From contig CABTYW010000067.1 of the NCBI GenBank assembly GCA_902489135.1, positions 1-9,485 on the forward strand: a stretch of DNA of 9,485 nt, in the 5' to 3' direction. Below, one piece after another: positions 1-6,292 of the stretch. Source of the DNA: an uncultured Synergistaceae bacterium. GTDB lineage: Bacteria > Synergistota > Synergistia > Synergistales > Dethiosulfovibrionaceae. The notes below the pieces were generated by a model. That model did not search any database, was not told where the DNA came from, and saw nothing but the letters and a program-made list of their open reading frames with translations. A program made the position numbers and the translations under genes. Position 1 is the stretch's first letter. The number at the start of each line of letters is the position of its first letter.

Positions 1-334
1 CGGCGATGCCCGTCACGGCGACGGCGAGATCCACGCCCAGCCTGCGGGCGGCGCCGCAGGCCATTGCGCCGGCACATGCGGCACTGACGGCGCCTTCGCG
101 GTCCAGCACTTCGGCGGAAACCTGCAGCAGGGCGGTCTTCACGGAATTATGGTAGCTCACGATGCCGCCGTAAAAATAGCCGCTGCTGCCCGGCACGGCG
201 GTAATCGCGCCGGCGATGAGCCCTCCGGTGCAGGACTCGGCGGTTCCGACGGTCACGCCCGCCGCGAGGGCGAGCTCCTTGAGCTCACACGCCAGACGTC
301 GGTTCTCCCGGGAGATCGCTTCAAACGACGCCAT
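1..334 (-). CDS. CinA C-terminal family nicotinamide-nucleotide amidase (PncC type), 3' end missing
   Basis: The family deamidates nicotinamide mononucleotide to nicotinate mononucleotide in pyridine nucleotide recycling, in the cytoplasm. The first 111 codons are visible; the gene runs off the left edge. Seen: the hallmark AESCTGGLIA at residues 32-41, with the presumed catalytic Ser34; VPGSS at 47-51; and GGIVSYHNSVK at 56-66, supplying Tyr61 and Lys66 that would complete the Ser-Tyr-Lys site; AVTGIA lies at the cut edge. The ATG at 334 is preceded by GAGGTG six bases upstream and lies 23 bases after the pgpA stop, so translation starts directly at the amidase domain. The N-terminal molybdopterin-binding-like (COG1058) domain of full-length CinA is therefore absent from this protein. 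In many bacteria cinA is followed by thpR and/or recA, which may be true here but is outside the window. Family assignment is firm; the enzymatic activity is inferred from it. Confidence 0.93.
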   Translation of the reverse strand, partial: MASFEAISRENRRLACELKELALAAGVTVGTAESCTGGLIAGAITAVPGSSGYFYGGIVSYHNSVKTALLQVSAEVLDREGAVSAACAGAMACGAARRLGVDLAVAVTGIA

Positions 335-357
335 GAACAGCACCTCTTTTCCGAGAC

Positions 358-855
358 TTAAAAGGGATACCAGCCTTCAATGAAGACCTTGCGCAGCCCC
401 CACAGCACGGCCCAGGCGAAAGCCCCGCCCGCGGCGTCATCCAGCATGATGCCCAAGCCCCCCGGGGCTTTTTCGCAGGCACAGACCGGCCACGGCTTCA
501 GAATGTCGAAAAATCTGAACAGAATAAAGGCGGGAACCACAAAATTGACGGTCTCCGGCGCCAGTCCCATGCCCGAAACGTGCCCCAGCGTGGCGATCAG
601 CTGCCCCACCGCTTCGTCGACAATGACCTCGCCGGGATCGCGGCGTCCCGAATTTTTTTCGTAGGTGCCGGCGGCCCAAAGGCCGACGAAAAAAAGCAGG
701 ACGATGACGGCAACGCGCGGCCAAAAGGGGATGAAAAGAGCCGCCAGAGCGGCGACGGCGCTGCCCGCCGTGCCCGGAGCTTTTTTCACGGCCCGCCCGA
801 GGCCGAAGAGCGTGGCGATCTGACCTGAAAGGGTCATCACAGGGTTTTCATTCAT
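358..855 (-). CDS. pgpA: Phosphatidylglycerophosphatase A
   Basis: Removes the phosphate from phosphatidylglycerophosphate to give phosphatidylglycerol, at the inner membrane. The protein is 165 residues, normal for the family. Family motifs in order: APGTAGS at 26-32, the acidic DPGEVIVDEAVGQ at 73-85 (likely metal site), RFFDILKPWP at 114-123, and GGLGIMLDDAAGG at 132-144. Hydrophobic stretches near 33-63, 103-118 and 142-154 fit membrane helices. The ATG at 855 overlaps the rimO stop as ATGA (852-855), and GGGAG lies ten bases upstream, so translation is probably coupled to rimO. An internal ATG at codon 7 is less well placed. The cinA-type gene follows after 23 bases. In Bacillus-like genomes the neighbouring phospholipid gene is usually pgsA, one enzymatic step earlier; here the phosphatase occupies the comparable place. 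Confident call. Confidence 0.95.
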   Translation of the reverse strand: MNENPVMTLSGQIATLFGLGRAVKKAPGTAGSAVAALAALFIPFWPRVAVIVLLFFVGLWAAGTYEKNSGRRDPGEVIVDEAVGQLIATLGHVSGMGLAPETVNFVVPAFILFRFFDILKPWPVCACEKAPGGLGIMLDDAAGGAFAWAVLWGLRKVFIEGWYPF

Positions 856-2153
856 GAAATCATCTCTCCCGACAGGTCGTATTCCGATGAACCGGTGATT
901 TTCACGGCGATTTTATCGCCGGGGCGGGCGCTTTCGGCGCCGGTCACCGTCACTTCGCCGTCGATTTCCGGCGCGTCCCTGAAGGAACGTCCGATACGGA
1001 CGCCCTCTTCATCGTCAATTTCTTCAATAAGCACGTCCAGAGTCTTGCCGACGAAGCCGGCCTGTCGGGCCGCGGAGACGTGCTGCTGAAGCTCCATGAG
1101 CTCGTTATAACGCGCCGTCTTTTCTTCCTCGGAGATTTGATCGGGGAAAGCCGCCGCGGGGGTGCCGTCCTCGGGCGAATAGGCGAAAGCGCCGAGGCGG
1201 TCGAAACCGATATCCTCCACAAAATCAAGGAGTTTGTCGAACTGAGCGCGCGTTTCTCCGGGAAACCCCACCATCAGCGTGGTGCGGAAGGCAAAATCGG
1301 GATTTATCCGGCGCCCCGCCTTGAAAAGTGCGCGGATATGCTTTTCCACCGGCGGCCGGTTCATGCGGCGCAAAATCTCGTCGTCGATGTGCTGGATGGG
1401 AATGTCCAGCCACGGCAGGATCACCGGACTGGATGCCACGCGCTCCAAAAATCTCTCGTCCACCAGCGAGGGATGAAGATAAAACAGTCGTAGCCACAGG
1501 CCGGCGGGCAGATCTTTTTCAAGTTGGTCGAGCAGCAGGCTCAGCGAGGGTTTTCCGAAGAGGTCGGTCCCGTAAATGCTCAATTCCTGCCCCACAAGGC
1601 AGAGCTCCTTGGCCCCGTCCTCCACAAGGCGGTGCGCTTCGTCGACGATACGCCTCACGGGAAGGCTGCGCAGTCCGCCCCGAATGGAAGGAATGGCGCA
1701 GTAGGAGCAGCGGCTGTTGCAGCCCTCGCTGATTTTAAGATAACGGCTCCAGGGCTTTCCCGTGAGATTGGCGCGCAGGCATCCCGTGGCTTCCACATCG
1801 GGAACGCGGCGCCCGATTTGAGACAGCAGCGCATTCCAGTCCTCGGATTTCGCCCAGAAGTCCACCGACGGAAATTCCTTTTTCAGATCGTCGCCATAGC
1901 GGTTCAGCATACAGCCCACAACGGCAATCTGACCGATGACGCCGGCTTTCTTCAAGCGCTCCAGCTCCAGAAGCACCTCAATTCCCTCTTCCACGGCTGC
2001 CTGAAGGAAGCCGCAGGTATTGACCACCACGGCGTCGGCCCCCTCGGGAGCGTCCACAAGGAGAAGTCCCGAAGCCTTGAGAATTCCGCCGAGATGTTCG
2101 CTGTCCACAAAGTTCTTCGGACAGCCTAGGCTGATTATATGAACGGTTTTCAC
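852..2153 (-). CDS. rimO: Ribosomal protein S12 methylthiotransferase RimO (radical SAM)
   Basis: Radical-SAM enzyme that adds a methylthio group to the conserved aspartate of ribosomal protein S12. The 433-residue length is typical. The N-terminal UPF0004 domain carries its three cluster-binding cysteines: Cys11 in SLGCPKN, Cys47 in NTCGF and Cys81 in VGCM. The radical-SAM domain has Cys145, Cys149 and Cys152 in GCNSRCSYCAIP (CX3CX2C), and a C-terminal TRAM-like domain covers about 365-433. SLGCPKN and the following VDSE point to RimO rather than MiaB. The start codon is GTG (2153-2151), eight bases after the rodZ-like stop; I see no proper Shine-Dalgarno at normal distance, only GGAAG further up, so initiation probably relies on ribosomes finishing the upstream gene. 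The 3' end overlaps pgpA by four bases. Function call is firm. Confidence 0.97.
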   Translation of the reverse strand: MKTVHIISLGCPKNFVDSEHLGGILKASGLLLVDAPEGADAVVVNTCGFLQAAVEEGIEVLLELERLKKAGVIGQIAVVGCMLNRYGDDLKKEFPSVDFWAKSEDWNALLSQIGRRVPDVEATGCLRANLTGKPWSRYLKISEGCNSRCSYCAIPSIRGGLRSLPVRRIVDEAHRLVEDGAKELCLVGQELSIYGTDLFGKPSLSLLLDQLEKDLPAGLWLRLFYLHPSLVDERFLERVASSPVILPWLDIPIQHIDDEILRRMNRPPVEKHIRALFKAGRRINPDFAFRTTLMVGFPGETRAQFDKLLDFVEDIGFDRLGAFAYSPEDGTPAAAFPDQISEEEKTARYNELMELQQHVSAARQAGFVGKTLDVLIEEIDDEEGVRIGRSFRDAPEIDGEVTVTGAESARPGDKIAVKITGSSEYDLSGEMIS

Positions 2154-2161
2154 AGTTGGGC

Positions 2162-3142
2162 CTATTTCTTCCGGGAAGTGCCGTCGGCGCTGTACTCCAC
2201 GCTGACAACGCCTTTGCCGGGTACGACGAATTCCGCGCCGTTATGGGAAACGGTGACGTTTTGCGCCGCGCCGTAGCGGACGCTCAGCGTGCCGTCCAAC
2301 GGAAAGGTCTCTTCCCATCCTTTTTTGACTGTTCCCGCGAAGAGCGTCTTCTTGCCATTGTTCACCTGAAGCCAGCAGGTCCCGCCGGCGCGGACGACCA
2401 AAGTCGGTTTCGGCGCAGGGGTAGGTTCGGGTTCGGGAGCGGGTTCGACGGGCGGTGCCGGCTCTTCGTCGGACGAAATCGACGCGTCGGCCGACAGGGC
2501 AGGCGCACCGTCGGCGCTTTCCGCCTCTTCAATTCGGGCGGCTCGAGTGCGGCGAATTTCCTCCTCTTCGGCGGCGCGCTGTTCGTCATAGCGCGATCGA
2601 TCGGCCCGACGGTCTTCCATCATGTCCGCGGACTGCTGTCGCTGAACTTTGGAGATCTCGCCGCCGATGCGTCCCCAATTATAGCCGATGAGAGCCACCG
2701 CAGCGGCCGCGACGACAAAAAGCAGAACGATGAGATTGCGGCGGGCGCGGCTGTGACGAAACCCCTGCGGCTGAAGGGCCATGGCGCGCCCCGGCGCTTT
2801 AACACGGGGCGCCGAAGCGCTGAAGCGTTTTCCCTCGCCGCCCTCGACGGCGAAGGTGTCCAGAGTGAGCTGCGCGCGGTACTCTTCCCACAGCTCGGGA
2901 GCTTCCAGGTATTCAAGGTAGTTGCGGACAAAACCGCGGGCATAGGTCAGCGCCTTGAAACGGCTGAAATCTCCGCTTTCCACGTCTTCAAGGAGGTTCC
3001 TGCGGATGCAGGTGACCTCCGAAACTTCATCAAGAGAAACCTTCTTTTTCTCTCTCAGTTCCTTTACGGCGGCGCCCAGCGCGGCAAGGGATTTCTGAGC
3101 CTCAGAGGCCCCAATGCCCTTCGGTTCGTTCTCTTTATCCAT
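2162..3142 (-). CDS. rodZ: RodZ-like membrane protein: cytoplasmic HTH, one transmembrane helix, C-terminal DUF4115-like domain
   Basis: RodZ links the MreB cytoskeleton to the membrane and cell-wall synthesis in rod-shaped bacteria. Numbered from the ATG at 3142 (326 residues): an HTH_25-type domain at about 19-92 containing LREKKKVSLDEVSE and the ESGDFSRFKALTYARGFVRN segment, a basic linker, one transmembrane helix at about 136-156, a charged and probably coiled stretch at 160-205, a Pro/Glu-rich linker at 226-247, and a beta-rich terminal domain at 248-326 like that of RodZ proteins. A longer frame begins at a GTG at 3178 overlapping the rpe stop, but the AAGGAGG just upstream of 3142 decides for the shorter form. 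In Bacillus the rodZ homologue (ymfM) lies just before pgsA-cinA-recA, which matches the rimO-pgpA-cinA genes that follow here. The architecture is clear; the role in cell shape is inferred. Confidence 0.82.
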   Translation of the reverse strand: MDKENEPKGIGASEAQKSLAALGAAVKELREKKKVSLDEVSEVTCIRRNLLEDVESGDFSRFKALTYARGFVRNYLEYLEAPELWEEYRAQLTLDTFAVEGGEGKRFSASAPRVKAPGRAMALQPQGFRHSRARRNLIVLLFVVAAAAVALIGYNWGRIGGEISKVQRQQSADMMEDRRADRSRYDEQRAAEEEEIRRTRAARIEEAESADGAPALSADASISSDEEPAPPVEPAPEPEPTPAPKPTLVVRAGGTCWLQVNNGKKTLFAGTVKKGWEETFPLDGTLSVRYGAAQNVTVSHNGAEFVVPGKGVVSVEYSADGTSRKK

Positions 3143-3149
3143 CACGGTT

Positions 3150-3156
3150 CCTCCTT
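3150..3156 (-). promoter_or_regulatory. Ribosome binding site that sets the rodZ-like start
   Basis: The minus strand reads AAGGAGG followed by AACCGTG and then ATG at 3142, an almost perfect Shine-Dalgarno seven bases from the ATG. A GTG directly before the ATG could also be used. It favours 3142 over the GTG at 3178, which overlaps the rpe stop codon and would add only twelve non-domain residues. Confidence 0.8.
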
Positions 3157-3174
3157 GTGCGGGCGAAAAGCCTT

Positions 3175-3858
3175 TCACCGGTTCTCCGCCAAAAGACGCA
3201 TTTTTTTCACCGCGGCCGCGGGGTCGGGTGCGCCGAAAACGGCGCTGCCCATCACCGCCGCGTCAACGCCGCTTTGCCTCACCGAAGCGACGTTTTTTTC
3301 ACCGATGCCGCCGTCCATCTCGATGAGGAAGGAATGGCCGCCGGCCTCGCGCAGACGGCACAGCTGAACGCTTTTTTTGAGCGTTTCGGCGATAAAGGTC
3401 TGACCGCCGAAGCCGGGATTGACCGACATGATCAGCACCAGATCGGCTAGGGACAACACGGGCTCAATAAGACATACCGGCGTCGCGGGGTTGAGCGCCA
3501 CACCGGCACGCACGCCGGCATCCTTTATTTTCGACAGCGCGCGGTGAAGATGGCGGCAGGCCTCCTGATGAAGGGTCAGGACGTCGGGACGCGCCTCGAG
3601 GAACATGTCGATATAATCCTCGCCGGGCTCCGCCATCACGTGAACGTCAAGCACAGCGCGGGGACAGCGTTTTCGAAGCGCCTTGACCACCGAAGGCCCG
3701 TAGGAAAGGTTGGGCACGAAATGTCCGTCCATAATGTCCAGATGGAGCCAGTCGAAATTCCCCTTCAGCGAATCCACTGAATTCCACAGAGCCAGCGGGT
3801 CGGCCGAAAGAACCGACGGCGCGATGAGAAGCGGTTTTACTTGTAACGGTCCGACCAT
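3175..3858 (-). CDS. rpe: Ribulose-phosphate 3-epimerase
   Basis: Interconverts D-ribulose 5-phosphate and D-xylulose 5-phosphate in the pentose phosphate pathway, in the cytoplasm. The 227 residues form a complete TIM-barrel family member. Seen: LLIAPSVLSAD at 10-20; HLDIMDGHFVPN at 39-50 with metal ligand His39 and acid/base Asp41; DVHVM at 71-75 with metal ligand His73; NPATP at 123-127; the flexible-loop motif SVNPGFGGQTF at 145-155; and MDGGI at 181-185 with the second acid/base Asp182; GSAVFG closes the phosphate site. The ATG at 3858 lies inside the end of the PASTA gene (22-base overlap), with GGGAGG nine bases upstream at 3868-3873, so this start is well supported. In Firmicutes rpe commonly follows the PASTA kinase gene and rsgA; here it directly follows a PASTA gene. 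Confidence 0.97.
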   Translation of the reverse strand: MVGPLQVKPLLIAPSVLSADPLALWNSVDSLKGNFDWLHLDIMDGHFVPNLSYGPSVVKALRKRCPRAVLDVHVMAEPGEDYIDMFLEARPDVLTLHQEACRHLHRALSKIKDAGVRAGVALNPATPVCLIEPVLSLADLVLIMSVNPGFGGQTFIAETLKKSVQLCRLREAGGHSFLIEMDGGIGEKNVASVRQSGVDAAVMGSAVFGAPDPAAAVKKMRLLAENR

Positions 3859-4943
3859 ACGAAGGTGCCTCCCAGATAAATAGTCACCACCGCCTCGCCC
3901 ATGTAGGGTTCGTCGATCTTTATGAACTCGCCGGCGGCCACTTTGCGGTCAAGGAGAATGCGCTCGCCGCCGTGATCCACCAGTTCGATGCGCAACGTCT
4001 GATTTTTCACGGGCGGCGCTTGATAGCGGATGGCGGCCACCTTCTTTTTCACCGCGGCGGGCGGCGTCACTTGGGGCGGATTCTTTGCCGAAGTGACGGG
4101 AGGCATATCGGCGGGCGGCGTCGAAAGGGTCTTTCCTTCGTCGGGATTGATGACTCTCACGCGCTCGCCGCCGCGGCTCTTTTCGCCTTCCTGAGAATTG
4201 GGCGGAGTCAGCGTCTCCGGCTGCGGCGCGTAGCGGCGATCCCATGACGCCACGGAAAGCGTCACTGCAGTTCCGGCGGAAACGCGGCTTCCCGCGGCGG
4301 GCGTCATGCGAATGACCATGCCTTTCGGCGAACTCAGGGCATACTCGTACTCCACGGAAGGGCGAAGCGAGCTGTCGCGGGCAATCTGCACGGCGTCGCC
4401 TTCGGTGCGCTCAAGCAGGTCGGGAACGATCACTCCGCCGTTTGCCGCAGCGGGACCGAGGCTCACCAGCAGTCCCACTTCGCGTCCCGGCGGGATGGAA
4501 ACGGGCGACGCGGGGTTCTGGGCGATAACCACGCCCGCAGGCCGGTCGTGGTAGATCTTCTGAATTTCCCCCACCACGAAGCCCATCCCCTGAAGGTTCT
4601 GAACCGCCTGAGTCTGGGTCATGCCGCGCATATCGGGCAGCGAAACTTTTTCACCGCCGCGGCTCACCTTCAAAATCACGATTTTGTCGGCGCGAAGGCG
4701 CACGCCCGTCTCAGGCCACTGGCCGATGACGGTGCCGCGGGGCAGCGACGATTCTTCCTCGTCAATGCGCGTCTTGATGCCCATACGTTCCAGAGTTTTC
4801 ACGGCTTCCACCACGGCGGTTCCCTTGAGCAGCGGGATGGAACGCGTGGGATTGGAGAAAAAGACTTTATAGCTCACGTAAAGCGCGCTTCCCATAATGC
4901 ACAAAAGCACCAGCGCCAGCGTTATGCGAAAGGTTCTGTTCAT
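3837..4943 (-). CDS. Membrane-anchored PASTA-repeat protein without a kinase domain
   Basis: PASTA domains bind peptidoglycan fragments or beta-lactams and usually form the outside part of Ser/Thr kinases (PrkC, StkP, PknB) or of class-A/B penicillin-binding proteins. The 368 residues begin with a short basic N-terminus and one membrane anchor at about 7-28. Three PASTA repeats follow, about 36-95, 100-163 and 171-232, each showing the A-x2-x-L...G...V...P-x2-G pattern (for example VVIAQNPASPVSIPPG at 138-153). Then come a Pro-rich, probably disordered linker at about 234-312 and a small beta-rich end domain at about 315-368. No kinase or transpeptidase domain is present: only six residues precede the anchor. 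The ATG at 4943 has GGAGG seven bases upstream and starts 24 bases after the rsmB stop. It lies between rsmB and rpe, where Firmicutes carry prpC-prkC. A cell-wall sensor or scaffold role is inferred. Confidence 0.88.
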   Translation of the reverse strand: MNRTFRITLALVLLCIMGSALYVSYKVFFSNPTRSIPLLKGTAVVEAVKTLERMGIKTRIDEEESSLPRGTVIGQWPETGVRLRADKIVILKVSRGGEKVSLPDMRGMTQTQAVQNLQGMGFVVGEIQKIYHDRPAGVVIAQNPASPVSIPPGREVGLLVSLGPAAANGGVIVPDLLERTEGDAVQIARDSSLRPSVEYEYALSSPKGMVIRMTPAAGSRVSAGTAVTLSVASWDRRYAPQPETLTPPNSQEGEKSRGGERVRVINPDEGKTLSTPPADMPPVTSAKNPPQVTPPAAVKKKVAAIRYQAPPVKNQTLRIELVDHGGERILLDRKVAAGEFIKIDEPYMGEAVVTIYLGGTFVWSDRYK

Positions 4944-4967
4944 GTGTTCGCCTCCACGGTTTAAGAG

Positions 4968-6287
4968 TTATTTGGTGAATGCCGCAGCGTAAAACCCGTC
5001 AGTCCATGGATTTTCGGGAAGGATCACCGAACCCAATTTGCGGGTCACGCCGCCCGGCAGAGGAACTTCCACCGGTCTGACGCCGGGCGAGAGGGCAAGA
5101 GCGCGGGCGGCCGCTTCTTCGTTTTCCTCGGCCAGAAGGCTGCAGGTGGAATAAATCACCTTTCCGCCCCTTCTGACGAGAGCGAAAGCCCGCGCCAGCA
5201 GTTGGGACTGCAATCGCGACAGTTCAGCCAGAGACTCCTCGCTGAGGCGCCACGCGCCTTCGGGGTGGCGGCGCCATGTGCCGCTTCCCGAACAGGGAGC
5301 GTCCACCAAAATCGCGTCGGGAAGGCGCTCAGCAATCAGCTCCAAGGAGCTGCCCGATTTCAGTGTCACGCGTCCCGTCAGGCCGAGGCGCCGCATTTCC
5401 CGCTCGGCGGCGGCAATTCTTCCCTGCGACAGATCCCATCCCTCCAACAACGCATCGGGACGCAGCGCGGCAATCTGTCCCGTTTTGACGCCGCGACCGG
5501 CGCACATATCCAGCAGACAGGTTCCCTCGAAATCCGCCGCAATCCTCCCGACCATCATAGACGATTCGCTTTGAGGAGTAAACCATCCTTCATTATACCC
5601 CGGAAGGGACGACGGAAGGGCCGTGCCGTCGATTCGAAGAGCCCCGGGCAACGGCGACGGAAAGCTGCCGACGCCCTGAGCCCACAATCGCCCGGCAAAA
5701 TCGTCGGGCGCCCGGGGCGCCAGTCTCAGAGACAAAAAAGCCTTTTCCCCGTTCATGGCGATCATTCTACGCCCTTCGTCAACGCCGTACTGCTCCGCCC
5801 AACGGCGGCCGATCCACAGCGGAACGCCGCGCAGCAGGCACTGAGCAGCCAGGCCGCCGTCGGCTTCAAGGCGGGCAAGTTCGTCGGGGGCCCGCTCCAG
5901 AACTTTCCTCAGCACCGCGTTGACCACGGCGGCGCCGCGCCGATCGCGGGATTTCGTCCAATCGATGAGCGATGAAATGAGCACGGCGGGAGCAAAATTT
6001 TTCAGTTCCGTCAGTCCCGCCGCCCCCATAAGGACGGCCCACTGCGCCGCGCGGGAAAACTTCGAGGGCTTGGGCATCATGTACAGAGCCTGTAAATGCC
6101 GCCACAGCGAAAGCCGCCGCGCCAAGGCGAAGCACAGCGACGCCGCCAGCGTTCTGTCCTCCGGGCTGATTCGCGGAGCCAAAGCCCTCAGAGTCTCGCT
6201 GACCGTGCCGCCTCGAAGCGTCCGTTCCCAGATGTACAACGCCGCCTCGACGCCGCGCATTTTTTCAGCCGGGGGAGTTTTTTTCAT
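4968..6287 (-). CDS. rsmB: 16S rRNA (cytosine-967-C5)-methyltransferase RsmB
   Basis: SAM-dependent RNA methyltransferase that makes m5C967 in 16S rRNA. From the ATG at 6287 the protein has 439 residues, normal for the family. The NusB-like RNA-binding domain covers about 10-140 (with the NAVLRKV segment near 123-129), a linker follows, and the Rossmann-type methyltransferase domain covers about 215-439. Catalytic motifs are intact: DAPCSGSGTWRRHPEG at 329-344 with Cys332, and YSTCSLLAEENE at 379-390 with the nucleophile Cys382. The SAM-binding motif I reads LLDMCAGRGVKTGQ at 258-271, whereas the family usually has D-x-C-A-A-P-G-G-K-T, a noteworthy divergence. The start is set by AGGAG at 6296-6300, eight bases from the ATG; an upstream GTG at 6296 would have no spacing to that site. 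The stop of the preceding membrane-protein gene is only five bases away, so they are one transcription unit. Confidence 0.94.
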   Translation of the reverse strand: MKKTPPAEKMRGVEAALYIWERTLRGGTVSETLRALAPRISPEDRTLAASLCFALARRLSLWRHLQALYMMPKPSKFSRAAQWAVLMGAAGLTELKNFAPAVLISSLIDWTKSRDRRGAAVVNAVLRKVLERAPDELARLEADGGLAAQCLLRGVPLWIGRRWAEQYGVDEGRRMIAMNGEKAFLSLRLAPRAPDDFAGRLWAQGVGSFPSPLPGALRIDGTALPSSLPGYNEGWFTPQSESSMMVGRIAADFEGTCLLDMCAGRGVKTGQIAALRPDALLEGWDLSQGRIAAAEREMRRLGLTGRVTLKSGSSLELIAERLPDAILVDAPCSGSGTWRRHPEGAWRLSEESLAELSRLQSQLLARAFALVRRGGKVIYSTCSLLAEENEEAAARALALSPGVRPVEVPLPGGVTRKLGSVILPENPWTDGFYAAAFTK

Positions 6288-6292
6288 GGCAA

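Noticed and set aside
149..361. A 70-codon plus-strand open frame at the left edge
   Set aside because: The minus strand of the same region encodes the conserved CinA C-terminal domain, so the plus frame is a shadow.
1524..2129. A 201-codon plus-strand open frame opposite rimO
   Set aside because: It lies wholly inside the reading frame of an unmistakable rimO gene with all six cluster cysteines; no family motif is visible in the antisense product.
2436..2501. Pro/Glu/Ala repeats in the rodZ-like gene as a tandem DNA repeat or recombination site
   Set aside because: The codons vary and the stretch is the usual flexible linker between the membrane helix and the terminal domain of RodZ proteins.
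2156..3367. A 403-codon open frame on the plus strand opposite the rodZ-like gene and the end of rpe
   Set aside because: Its translation is low-complexity Arg/Ala/Gly/Phe-rich with no recognisable domain, it runs across the boundary of two confident minus-strand genes, and long antisense frames are expected from the GC-rich third codon positions here.
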